A stretch of 18,939 bases of DNA from DATLGB01 sp035540675. Lineage in GTDB: Bacteria > Actinomycetota > Thermoleophilia > Solirubrobacterales > Solirubrobacteraceae. The translations under genes were made by a program, and so were the position numbers. Positions 6,804 to 13,942 of the stretch are shown piece by piece. The DNA is taken from the NCBI GenBank assembly GCA_035540675.1, contig DATLGB010000134.1, positions 1 to 18,939 of the forward strand, given 5' to 3'. The notes under the pieces were generated by a model. It saw nothing but the letters and a program-made list of their open reading frames with translations, had not been told where the DNA came from and searched no databases. Numbering within the stretch: the first letter of the stretch is position 1; every line of letters starts with the position of its first letter.

Positions 6804-7709
6804 GTGCCCGAGCCGCTGACCACCCGCCCGGACGCCGTCGTGCTCGGCGCGGGCGGGACGCTCGGGATCTGGTGGCTGCGCGGGGTGCTCGCCGGCCTCG
6901 AGGAGGCCGGGATCGACGCCCGCGGCTGCGAGTACTTCGTGGGCACGTCGGCGGGCTCGGTGGTGGCGGCGCAGCTCGCGGCGGGGATGTCGCAGCGCGA
7001 GGGACGCCCGCCGCCGGCGCTCGCCGCCGACACGCCGGGGCCCGTCGCGGCGGGCCGGCTGACCGAGCTGGCGGGACGGCTGACCGCGGTGGCGACGGCG
7101 CCGCTCGGTCCCGCCGCGCTGGCGGTGCGCCGGCGCGCGGCGGCGCCGCTCGGCGCGGCCGCACTCCTCCCCACCCCGCGGTCGCGGCCGGTGCCGGAGG
7201 CGCTGCGGCGCCACGTCGAGTCGCTGGGCGTGGACTTCGACGGGCGGCTGCGGATCGCGGCGGTCGATCGCCGCAGCGGCCGCCGCGTCGTGTTCGGCGA
7301 GCCGGGCGCGCCGCCCGCCGGCGTGGCCGACGCGGTGATGGCGTCGTGCTCGATCCCGTGGGTGTTCGCGCCCGTGCGCATCGCCGGCCGCGAGTACGTC
7401 GACGGCGGCGTGTGGAGCACGTCGAACGCCGACGCGGTCCCGGCCGGCCGAGGCGCGGAGATCGCCTGCCTGCTGCCGCTGCTGTCGCCACGCGGCGGCG
7501 GCGCGCCCGCCCGCGCGCTGCGCGCGGCGGCGCAGGCGATGGCGTTCCCCGAGCTGGCGGCGCTGCGGGCGCGGGGCGCGCGCGTGCGGGTCGTCGCGCC
7601 CGACGCCGAGGCCGCCCGCGCGATCGGGCCGAACCCGATGGCCGGCGGGCGCCAGCGCGAGGTGTACGCCGCCGGCTGGGCGCAGGGCCGCGCGCTGGCC
7701 GGCGGCTAG
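6804..7709 (+). CDS. Patatin-like phospholipase family protein
   Basis: 301 residues from GTG 6804-6806. Patatin-like hydrolases use a Ser-Asp dyad to cleave acyl chains from lipids. The nucleophile motif GTSAG (47-51, S49) and the DGG box in YVDGGVWSTSNAD (D200) are clear. The N-terminal oxyanion loop reads LGAGGTLG (14-21) where the textbook form is (D)GGGxRG, so this is a divergent bacterial branch. The middle (about 65-135) is Ala/Pro/Arg-rich and probably flexible. There is no signal peptide, so it is cytosolic or membrane-associated. The start is supported by the -10 box 8 nt upstream and by the family beginning close to the glycine loop; there is no Shine-Dalgarno. It converges on leuA and shares the CTAG that supplies both stop codons. 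The substrate is unknown. Confidence 0.85.
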   Translation: MPEPLTTRPDAVVLGAGGTLGIWWLRGVLAGLEEAGIDARGCEYFVGTSAGSVVAAQLAAGMSQREGRPPPALAADTPGPVAAGRLTELAGRLTAVATAPLGPAALAVRRRAAAPLGAAALLPTPRSRPVPEALRRHVESLGVDFDGRLRIAAVDRRSGRRVVFGEPGAPPAGVADAVMASCSIPWVFAPVRIAGREYVDGGVWSTSNADAVPAGRGAEIACLLPLLSPRGGGAPARALRAAAQAMAFPELAALRARGARVRVVAPDAEAARAIGPNPMAGGRQREVYAAGWAQGRALAGG

Positions 7710-9298
7710 ACCGTCGCCGCCCGCGCCGCCTCGGGCTGCTCGCCCTCGGCCGCTCCGGCCGCCTCGTGCACCCGGCGCTCGACGTTCGACAGCGCCCGTA
7801 CGTAGGCCAGCGCGGCGGCCTCGATGATGTCCGTCGACACGCCCTGCCCGGCGGCGGACTGGCCGGCCAGCTCGAGCACGACGCTGGCCTCGCCGAGGGC
7901 GTCCTGGCCCGCGGTGACGGAGTCGATGCGGAAGTCGCGCAGCCGCGCCTCGCGGCGCGTGGCCGAGTTGATCGCGCGGAAGATGGCGTCGATCGGGCCG
8001 TCTCCGGTGAAGTCGCCGACGACGGCGGCGCCGTCGGGCGCGCGCAGGGCCACCTTCGCGTGCGGCGGTCGGCGGGTGGAGGCCTCGACGTCGAACCAGT
8101 CGAGCGTCCAGGCCGGGCCGGCCGCCTCGCGCAGCTCGTCGGTGACCAGCGCCTCGAGGTCCATCGCGGTGACCTGCTTCTTGCGGTCGGCGACCTCCTT
8201 GAAGCGCTTGAAGGCGTGGTTGAGCGTCGCGCCGTCGACGCGGTAGCCGAGCTGCTCGAGCGCGTCGCGCAGCGCGTGGCGCCCGGAGTGCTTGCCGAGC
8301 ACGAGCGTGTTGGCGTCGAGCCCGATCGTGGTCGCGTCCATGATCTCGTAGGTCGAGCGCTCCTTGAGCACGCCGTCCTGGTGGATCCCCGACTCGTGCG
8401 CGAACGCGTTGCGGCCGACGATCGCCTTGTTGGGCTGGACGGCGTAGCCGGTGAGACGCGAGACGAGGCGGCTCGTGCGGGCGATCTCGGTGGTGACGAC
8501 GCCCGTGTGCAGCCCGACGTCGGCCTTGCGCGTCTCGAGCAGCATCACGACCTCCTCCAGCGACGCGTTGCCCGCCCGCTCGCCGATGCCGTTGACCGCG
8601 ACCTCGACCTGCCGCGCGCCCGCCTGCAGCCCGGCGAACGAGTTGGCGACGGCCAGCCCCAGGTCGTCGTGGCAGTGCACGGACAGCACGGCGCGGCGGA
8701 GGTCGGGCACGAGCTCGTACAGGCGGCCCAGGAACGCCGCGAACTCCTGCGGCATCGCGTAGCCGACCGTGTCGGGGATGTTGATCGTGGTCGCGCCCTC
8801 GTCGAGCGCGATCTGCAGCACCTCGGCGGTGAACTCGACGTCGGCGCGCGTCGCGTCCATGGGCGAGAACTCGACGTCCTCCACCAGCGAGCGCGCGTGG
8901 GCGACGGCGGCCCGCGCCTGCGCCTTGACGTCCTCGCGCGTCGACTGCAGCTGGTGGCGGATGTGGATGTCCGACGTCGAGATGAACGTGTGGATGCGCG
9001 GCCGCTCGGCCTCGCGCACCGCCTCGTAGGCCCGCTCGACGTCGGCGGCGTGCGCGCGCGCCAGGCCGGCGATCACCGGCCCCTCGACCTGGCGTGCGAT
9101 CGCCCGCACCGCCTCGAAGTCGCCCGGCGACGCGATCGGGAACCCCGCCTCGATGACGTCCACGCCGAGGCGCGCGAGCTGGTGGGCGATCTCGAGCTTC
9201 TCGGCGGCGTTGAGCGAGATGCCCGGCGACTGCTCGCCGTCGCGCAGGGTGGTATCGAAGATGATGACGCGGTCGTGACCGCTGGCGGGGGGGTTCAT
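7706..9298 (-). CDS. leuA: 2-Isopropylmalate synthase
   Basis: 530 residues, E. coli-type length rather than the longer mycobacterial type. It condenses 2-ketoisovalerate with acetyl-CoA, the committed step of leucine synthesis. Barrel motifs: FDTTLRDGEQSPG (14-26), metal-binding HCHDD (208-212), NGIGERAGNASLEE (236-249) and GRNAFAHESGIHQDG (295-309). KHSGRHAL (336-343) leads into the C-terminal leucine-feedback domain (about 395-505). GEQSPG separates it from the CimA paralogue at 215-1786, which has GMQGEG. ATG 9298-9296 is preceded by AGGAG (9307-9303), 4 nt away. It sits behind a leucine-rich leader peptide, so expression is probably controlled both by attenuation and by leucine feedback on the enzyme. 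The 3' end overlaps the convergent lipase gene by 4 nt. Confidence 0.95.
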   Translation of the reverse strand: MNPPASGHDRVIIFDTTLRDGEQSPGISLNAAEKLEIAHQLARLGVDVIEAGFPIASPGDFEAVRAIARQVEGPVIAGLARAHAADVERAYEAVREAERPRIHTFISTSDIHIRHQLQSTREDVKAQARAAVAHARSLVEDVEFSPMDATRADVEFTAEVLQIALDEGATTINIPDTVGYAMPQEFAAFLGRLYELVPDLRRAVLSVHCHDDLGLAVANSFAGLQAGARQVEVAVNGIGERAGNASLEEVVMLLETRKADVGLHTGVVTTEIARTSRLVSRLTGYAVQPNKAIVGRNAFAHESGIHQDGVLKERSTYEIMDATTIGLDANTLVLGKHSGRHALRDALEQLGYRVDGATLNHAFKRFKEVADRKKQVTAMDLEALVTDELREAAGPAWTLDWFDVEASTRRPPHAKVALRAPDGAAVVGDFTGDGPIDAIFRAINSATRREARLRDFRIDSVTAGQDALGEASVVLELAGQSAAGQGVSTDIIEAAALAYVRALSNVERRVHEAAGAAEGEQPEAARAATV

Positions 9299-9425
9299 GA
9301 CGCTCCTGGGTGAGTCTCGGGTTCCTTCTTCTCGTTGGTTCGCGGCTTCAGGCGGCCGCCACGCGCAGCTATTCCCCCCGCGGGGGGAGGAGAAGGAGAA
9401 GAAGGAAGTCGAGGCGGAGGGCCAT
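9299..9425 (-). promoter_or_regulatory. leuA leader RNA: leucine attenuator
   Basis: The minus-strand RNA between the leader-peptide ATG and the leuA ATG. The phenylalanine/leucine codon tract TTCCTTCTTCTC (9407-9396) is perfectly complementary to GAGAAGAAGGAA (9333-9322), 14 nt before the leuA AGGAG (9307-9303). An interrupted extension can pair CTCG and CTCC of the leader with CGAG and GGAG, the latter part of the Shine-Dalgarno. Between the arms lie a 16-nt palindrome, TCCCCCCGCGGGGGGA, and a GCGGC...GCCGC hairpin. There is no U-run, so translation-level control, or factor-dependent termination, fits better than intrinsic termination. A ribosome stalled on the leucine codons would mask the first arm and free the leuA start; this is inference. 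Confidence 0.75.
9369..9425 (-). CDS. leuL: leuA leader peptide, leucine-rich (18 aa)
   Basis: A complete short ORF from ATG 9425-9423 to TAG 9371-9369 encoding MALRLDFLLLLLLPPRGE. Eight of 18 codons are leucine (CTC/CTT), six in a row. Such leaders act as leucine sensors: when charged leucyl-tRNA is short, the ribosome stalls on the run and alters folding of the downstream RNA. It ends 70 nt before leuA, starts 11 nt after a TAGCCT -10 box, and its leucine tract is one arm of a 12-bp inverted repeat reaching the leuA start region. There is no Shine-Dalgarno, consistent with translation from the 5' end of a nearly leaderless message, as in other actinobacterial amino-acid leaders. Confidence 0.85.
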   Translation of the reverse strand: MALRLDFLLLLLLPPRGE

Positions 9426-9436
9426 CGCTGCGATCC

Positions 9437-9464
9437 AGGCTACCAGCGGCCCCGACGCGGTCAA
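9437..9464 (-). promoter_or_regulatory. Promoter of the leuL-leuA transcript
   Basis: On the minus strand TTGACC (9464-9459), 16-nt spacer, TAGCCT (9442-9437). The -35 matches the housekeeping consensus at five of six positions and the -10 has the TAnnnT form. Transcription would start about 4-5 nt before the leader-peptide ATG. It is the best -35/-10 pair seen in the window. Confidence 0.65.
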
Positions 9465-9474
9465 GGACGCAGCG

Positions 9475-11397
9475 TCAGCGGACGCGGCGCAGCTTGGAGC
9501 GGCGGGTGACGACGCCGTCGCGCGTCCGCGCCGACACCACGGCGCGATAGGCGCCCGCGCGGCGCGCGCGCAGGGTCACGAGCTTCCGCCCCGTGCGCAG
9601 CAGCACCGCGCGGCGGGCCACCGTGCTCCGGCCGCGCACCAGCGCCACGCGCACCCGCGCCCCGCGCGGGCCGCGGACGTCCGCGCGCAGCCGCCGCGTG
9701 CGGCCGGCCAGCCGGACCCGCAGCGTGCGCCGCGCCTCGCGCGCCGTCGGCAGCACGGGCTTCGCGCGCCGGCCGCCGGGAACCCCCGCGGGCGGCGTGA
9801 CCCCCGGCGGCGCCGCCCCGACCACCGGCAGCAGCAGCCGGGACGCGCCCTCGTGGGCGACCGTCACCCCGAGCCCCGGGCGGTCCGGCACGGCCCACAC
9901 CGCGTTGGAACTGGCCACGACGAGCACGAGCCGGTGGCCCTGGCGGGCGATCCAGTCCTGCGGCAGCAGCGAGACGACCGCGCGGACCGGCCTGCCGACC
10001 GGCACCGGGACCGCCGTGGCCAGCCCGTCGCGGTAGGCGAGGTTGAGAAAGCCGCGCGTGATCGGGACCCGCGTGCCGTCCGGCGTCTCGTCGAAGAGGG
10101 TCGCGGCCAAGTGGCCGTGGTCGCGGCCGGCGGTGACCGTCAGCTCCACGGCCGGCGATCCGGCGATGCGGATGCCGCCCTGCAGCGGCTCCGACCGGTA
10201 CGCGAGCCAGCCGGCCTCGCGCGACGGGTCCTCCGCCGCCGCCTCCTCGGTCGTGCCGGCGTCGGTGTAGCTCGCCGGCGCGCCCGCCGAGCGCCCCAGC
10301 GTGCCGCCGTCAGCGCCGCGGCCGAGCGCGAGCTCGACGTCGCCGGTCCGCGGCGGCGGCCACGACGGCAGGCGCTCGAGCCTCTGGGGCCCGGCGGCAT
10401 CTCGGGCGGCCGACAGCACGCGCTCGCCCACCTCGCCGCGGCCCCGCAGGAACCGCTCGAAGAAGGCGTCCAGCAGCTCCTCCCAGCGCTCGCCCGCCGG
10501 CGCGGCGTGCGCGTCCTGCGTGAGGAACAGGCTCGTCCAGGCGCGGCGGCCCTTCAGGGCCTCGTAGAGCGCGACGCCCTCCGCCTGCTTGACCTTGAAG
10601 TCCTGCCAGCCGTGGGCGATCAGGGCCGGCACCCGGAAGCGCCGCGCGTCCTTGCGGTAGTCGCGCTGGAGCCAGAAGTCGTCGTAGTCGGGAGCGGGCG
10701 AGTAGCCGCGCCGGGTGTGCTCGACCGAGTCGCACGGATTCGCGCGGGCGAGCAGCGCCTCCGGAGACGAGACCGGGTCGCGGGGCGGCGTGCGGCCGAA
10801 GCCGAAGTCGAAGGCGAGCGGCGTGTCGAAGCCCTCGTCGGCCGGGTGCTGGGAGTTGCCCAGGTAGCGCACGCCGGCGTGGTAGGCGTAGCCGTACCAG
10901 CGGCTGATCCCGGACACGGGCACGATCGCCGCCAGGCCCGGCGCCGACGCGCTGCGCGCCGCCACCATGGTCGCCGTCGTGCCGTCGTAGGAGCCGCCGA
11001 TCATGGCCACCTTGCCGTTGGACCACGGCCGGTCGGCGAGGAAGTTGACGAGGTCGACGCCCGACTGCTGCTCCTTCGGGCCGCCGTAGTCCCAGCAGCC
11101 GCTCGAGTTGCGGGTGCCGAGGACGTCGGCGACGGCGCGCGCGTACCCCTTCGGCAGGTAGCGCTGCGCGATGGCGTCGTCGGCCGGCGCCGGCTCGCGG
11201 ATCGAGTTGTATGGCGAGTAGGTGAGGATCACCGGGACCTTCGCGCCGGCCGGACGGCGGACCTCGACGCTCACGGACGCGCCGTCGGCCGTCGGCACCG
11301 CGTAGGTCTCTTCGAGGACCTCCTGCGCGAGCGCCGCGGGCGCCGGCGCGGCGACGGCGAGGCAGGCGAGCAGGAGCGCTGGGACGAGGCGGCGCAT
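9475..11397 (-). CDS. Secreted S15/CocE-type alpha/beta hydrolase
   Basis: 640 residues. Residues 1-24 form a signal peptide (MRRLVPALLL then an Ala-rich stretch ending AALAQ), so it is exported. Residues 30-310 are the alpha/beta-hydrolase core of the X-Pro dipeptidyl-peptidase/CocE-NonD superfamily: nucleophile S136 in GGSYDG, D266 in HGWQDFKV and H297 in QDAHAAP. Residues about 350-530 match the C-terminal jelly-roll domain. Residues about 545-640 are an added Arg-rich beta domain ending LRRVR, not part of the S15 family. The substrate (peptide, ester or acyl compound) cannot be told from sequence. The ATG (11397-11395) is chosen because the signal peptide starts there; no Shine-Dalgarno is visible. 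It is divergent from an LVIVD-repeat secreted protein across 87 bp, and leuL-leuA lies downstream on the same strand behind its own promoter. Confidence 0.85.
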   Translation of the reverse strand: MRRLVPALLLACLAVAAPAPAALAQEVLEETYAVPTADGASVSVEVRRPAGAKVPVILTYSPYNSIREPAPADDAIAQRYLPKGYARAVADVLGTRNSSGCWDYGGPKEQQSGVDLVNFLADRPWSNGKVAMIGGSYDGTTATMVAARSASAPGLAAIVPVSGISRWYGYAYHAGVRYLGNSQHPADEGFDTPLAFDFGFGRTPPRDPVSSPEALLARANPCDSVEHTRRGYSPAPDYDDFWLQRDYRKDARRFRVPALIAHGWQDFKVKQAEGVALYEALKGRRAWTSLFLTQDAHAAPAGERWEELLDAFFERFLRGRGEVGERVLSAARDAAGPQRLERLPSWPPPRTGDVELALGRGADGGTLGRSAGAPASYTDAGTTEEAAAEDPSREAGWLAYRSEPLQGGIRIAGSPAVELTVTAGRDHGHLAATLFDETPDGTRVPITRGFLNLAYRDGLATAVPVPVGRPVRAVVSLLPQDWIARQGHRLVLVVASSNAVWAVPDRPGLGVTVAHEGASRLLLPVVGAAPPGVTPPAGVPGGRRAKPVLPTAREARRTLRVRLAGRTRRLRADVRGPRGARVRVALVRGRSTVARRAVLLRTGRKLVTLRARRAGAYRAVVSARTRDGVVTRRSKLRRVR

Positions 11398-11484
11398 CGT
11401 TGGCTGAGAACGCGCGAAGGGCGCCGAAATCGCGGTGCTGCGAGCGAGCGCGGGTTTCCCGGCGCCCGTGCGTTGACGTAGATC
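11398..11484. promoter_or_regulatory. Divergent promoter region between two secreted-protein genes
   Basis: 87 bp separate the starts of the S15-type hydrolase and the LVIVD-repeat protein, so both promoters should lie here. TTGACG occurs at 11473-11478 but is too close to the ATG at 11485 to act as its -35. I found no convincing -10/-35 pair or palindromic operator. Confidence 0.4.
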
Positions 11485-13443
11485 ATGCGCCTGATCGTCC
11501 CCGCTCTCCTCCTCGCCCTCGCCCTGGCCGCCCCGGCCGCCGCCGACGAGCAGTACCGGTGGGGCGAGACGCCGGCCCCCATCGTCAACCCGGCGATGAG
11601 CTCCTTCCCGGCGCCGGCGGTCGAGAACGGCCCGTGCACGGAGGCCGCGGCCCGGGCGATGCCGGCGTCGCCCGAGCACGGCGACCACCTGGACGTGACG
11701 CGCCACAACTTCGCCTGCCGCATGTCGAAGGTGTTCTTCGACCCGCTGACGGACGTGCTGAGCGTGCGGCCGGACATCGTCCTCGGCGAGATGGACGTCA
11801 AGGGCAACCTGATGGTGATCGCGGCCGCGTTCCCCGAGAGCGGCTTCCTGCTCTACGACATCTCGAACCCCGCCCAGCCCAAGCTGCTGTCGCACTATCG
11901 CGGCGAGGAGTGCGAGGACGTCTACACCGACGTCGACTGCGGCGCCTACGTCGACCTCTCGCCCTCCGGCAAGCGCGTCTACATCTCGGTGCAGGCGATC
12001 GCGCCGGTGCACTCGCCGAACCCGTCGATGCGGCCGGTGAACGCCTACCCGGGCGTCGAGGTGGTCGACATCTCCAACCCGACCCTGCCGGTGCTGCTGC
12101 AGACGATGCCGGTCGTCAGCGTCGGCGGCGTGCACACCACGCGCTCGTTCGTCGTCCCGGAGACCGGGGGCGCCGGCGACCGCGAACCGGGCGAGTACAC
12201 GGTCTCGGTCGCCAACAGCATGGGCCTGATGATCCACCGGGTCACGCCGGCCGGCCTGCTCGCCCCGGTGACGCTGATGGAGGTCGGCGAGACGCACGAC
12301 ACCTTCATCCACGAGGACCCGATCCTCAACCGCACGCTGCTGTACGCCGCGGGCGGCTTCACGACCGGCTTCTACGTGTGGGACATCACGGCGCCGAGCT
12401 CGCCCGTCCTGCTCGGCGAATGGGACCCGACGCCGGAGTGCGGCGCGGACTGGTACTCGCACACGATCGACGTCACCGTCAAGAACGGCCGGCGCGTCGT
12501 GACGCTGCCCAACGAGCTGATCGACTTCTTCGGCGAGCAGGGCGACGACCCCGAGAACTGCGGCACGCTGCAGGGCAACGGCGACCACGCCGGCCCGATG
12601 TGGTTCATCGACGCCACCGACTTCTCGAAGCTCGGTCCGGCCTCGACGGGCGCCAAGACCGACGCCGAGAGCACGGCGCTCAAGGACGCGAGCCTCAAGA
12701 CGCTGATCACCTACTACGCCAACCCGGCCCGGCGCGCGGGTGGCGAGCTGACCTTCTCGCCGCACAACCAGCAGATCGTCGGCGACAAGGTCTACCTCTC
12801 CCAGTACCACGGCGGCGTCGTCGTGCTCGACGCCAAGGCGGCGTTCGAAGGCCGCAACGTCCAGCCCAAGGAGACCGCGCTCTACGTCCCGCACGAGGGG
12901 CCGACGCGGCCGATCCACCCGGACGCCGGTGACTTCTTCACGAGCTTCATCGACTACCGGCCGCTGATCTGGGACATGACCTACGTCAACGGCCACGTGA
13001 TGATCCCGGACATGACCGGCGGCCTGACCGTGGCGCGCGAGGACGACTCCCCCGGCGCCGGCCCCACGCCGAACCCGCCGTCCCCGCCGGCGTGCGCGGA
13101 CCGCAGCCGGCCGACGGCGTCGCTCGAGCGCGTGCGGCTGACGCGCCGCAGCGTCCGGCTCGGCGGTCGCGCGGCCGATCGCGGCTGCGCCGGCGTCTCG
13201 CGGGTGTCGGTGGCCATCGGCCGGCGCGTCGGCCGCAAGTGCTCGTTCCTGTCGCGGACCGGGCGCTTCACGAAGGCACGCTCCTGCCGCAAGCCGGTGT
13301 TCCTGAACGCCAAGGGCCGCCGCGGGTGGTCGTACTCGCGCAAGGCGAAGCTGCGCCGCGGCCGCTACGTCGTGCTCGTGCGCGCCAGCGACGCGGCCGG
13401 CAACCGCGGCAAGGCGGCGACGAAGCGCGGGCGCGTCCGCTAG
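11485..13443 (+). CDS. Secreted LVIVD-repeat (beta-propeller-like) protein
   Basis: 652 residues. A signal peptide (1-20, MRLIVPALLLALALAAPAAA) is followed by a propeller-like region (about 60-505) with LVIVD-type blades: LLYDISNPAQPKLL (122-135), VEVVDISNPTLPVLL (192-206) and FYVWDITAPSSPVLL (297-311). Such repeats occur in surface or periplasmic proteins without known catalysis. Several cysteines suggest extracytoplasmic disulfides. A Pro-rich linker (about 515-535) leads to a basic C-terminal domain (about 540-652) with WSYSRKAKLRRGRYVVLVRASDAAG-type sequence, split here as WSYSRKAKL and RYVVLVRASDAAGN, ending KRGRVR; this resembles Ig-like tails of Thermoleophilia exported proteins (inference). 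The N-terminus MRLIVPALLLA resembles that of the divergent hydrolase MRRLVPALLLA. No Shine-Dalgarno or clear promoter was seen. A perfect hairpin follows the stop. Confidence 0.8.
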   Translation: MRLIVPALLLALALAAPAAADEQYRWGETPAPIVNPAMSSFPAPAVENGPCTEAAARAMPASPEHGDHLDVTRHNFACRMSKVFFDPLTDVLSVRPDIVLGEMDVKGNLMVIAAAFPESGFLLYDISNPAQPKLLSHYRGEECEDVYTDVDCGAYVDLSPSGKRVYISVQAIAPVHSPNPSMRPVNAYPGVEVVDISNPTLPVLLQTMPVVSVGGVHTTRSFVVPETGGAGDREPGEYTVSVANSMGLMIHRVTPAGLLAPVTLMEVGETHDTFIHEDPILNRTLLYAAGGFTTGFYVWDITAPSSPVLLGEWDPTPECGADWYSHTIDVTVKNGRRVVTLPNELIDFFGEQGDDPENCGTLQGNGDHAGPMWFIDATDFSKLGPASTGAKTDAESTALKDASLKTLITYYANPARRAGGELTFSPHNQQIVGDKVYLSQYHGGVVVLDAKAAFEGRNVQPKETALYVPHEGPTRPIHPDAGDFFTSFIDYRPLIWDMTYVNGHVMIPDMTGGLTVAREDDSPGAGPTPNPPSPPACADRSRPTASLERVRLTRRSVRLGGRAADRGCAGVSRVSVAIGRRVGRKCSFLSRTGRFTKARSCRKPVFLNAKGRRGWSYSRKAKLRRGRYVVLVRASDAAGNRGKAATKRGRVR

Positions 13444-13457
13444 GGCGCCCCGGGTGC

Positions 13458-13488
13458 GATCGGATGCGCGCCGCAGGCGCATCCGATC
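13458..13488 (+). terminator. Hairpin terminator after the LVIVD-repeat gene
   Basis: A perfect 12-bp stem, GATCGGATGCGC (13458-13469) with GCGCATCCGATC (13477-13488), and a 7-nt loop, beginning 14 nt after the stop codon. It lacks a T-run. Its position directly behind a long gene and before the next same-strand gene fits a U-less terminator or mRNA 3'-end protector. Confidence 0.6.
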
Positions 13489-13513
13489 CGCCCGCTCGCG
13501 CGTAGAGAGTGGC

Positions 13514-13942
13514 ATGCCCGCGATGACCCCGGCCCTGCGCCTCACCGCCGCCGCCGGCCTGCTCGGCGTGGCGTTCACGCACATGCTCGACCTGCCGCAC
13601 AAGCTCGCCGAGGCGCCGTACCTCGCCGCGCTGTTCGTGGGACTGATCACGGCGGCGACCGTGCTGGCGATCGCGGTGCTCAGCGAGCGCTTCTGCCGCA
13701 GCGCCGCCGTCGCGGCGGGCGGGCTGGCGGCGCTCGCGCTCGCCGGCTACGTCGCCAGCCGCACCGTCGGGCTGCCGCAGCTGCGCGACCACGTCGGCGA
13801 CTGGGCCTCGCCCGCCGGCGTCGCGTCGCTCGGGTTCGAGGTCGCGCTCGTGGTGCTCGCGGCCGCGGTGCTGGCGGAGCGGCGAGCGGGCACCGCGCCC
13901 GCCCCGGCGCGCGTCGGCGCGCCGGCGCGAGTCCCGGCCTAG
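13514..13942 (+). CDS. Four-helix membrane protein of unknown function
   Basis: 142 residues with four predicted membrane segments (about 7-24, 35-56, 62-82 and 101-121) and a short Ala/Pro-rich tail. Two histidines sit in FTHMLDLPHK (21-30) at the end of helix 1, and RTVGLPQL...VGDW...GVASLGFE (83-109) precedes and enters helix 4. These look like the conserved loops of an actinobacterial integral membrane family whose function I cannot name. The ATG at 13514 is preferred over an upstream in-frame ATG at 13454, which would pass through the terminator hairpin and adds an implausible Arg-rich leader. A second candidate start lies three codons further on. It converges on the nucleotidyltransferase-like gene and shares a CTAG that is the stop of both. 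Confidence 0.7.
   Translation: MPAMTPALRLTAAAGLLGVAFTHMLDLPHKLAEAPYLAALFVGLITAATVLAIAVLSERFCRSAAVAAGGLAALALAGYVASRTVGLPQLRDHVGDWASPAGVASLGFEVALVVLAAAVLAERRAGTAPAPARVGAPARVPA

Noticed and set aside
5972..9313. A very long plus-strand open frame (over 1,100 codons) across leuC's regulator, the lipase and leuA
   Set aside because: It is antisense to clearly conserved genes and Arg/Ala/Gly-rich without motifs; long spurious frames are expected at this GC content.
9475..13650. Minus-strand frame extending the S15 hydrolase to about 1,390 residues
   Set aside because: The extension runs antisense through the LVIVD-repeat gene; the signal peptide at 11397 marks the real start.
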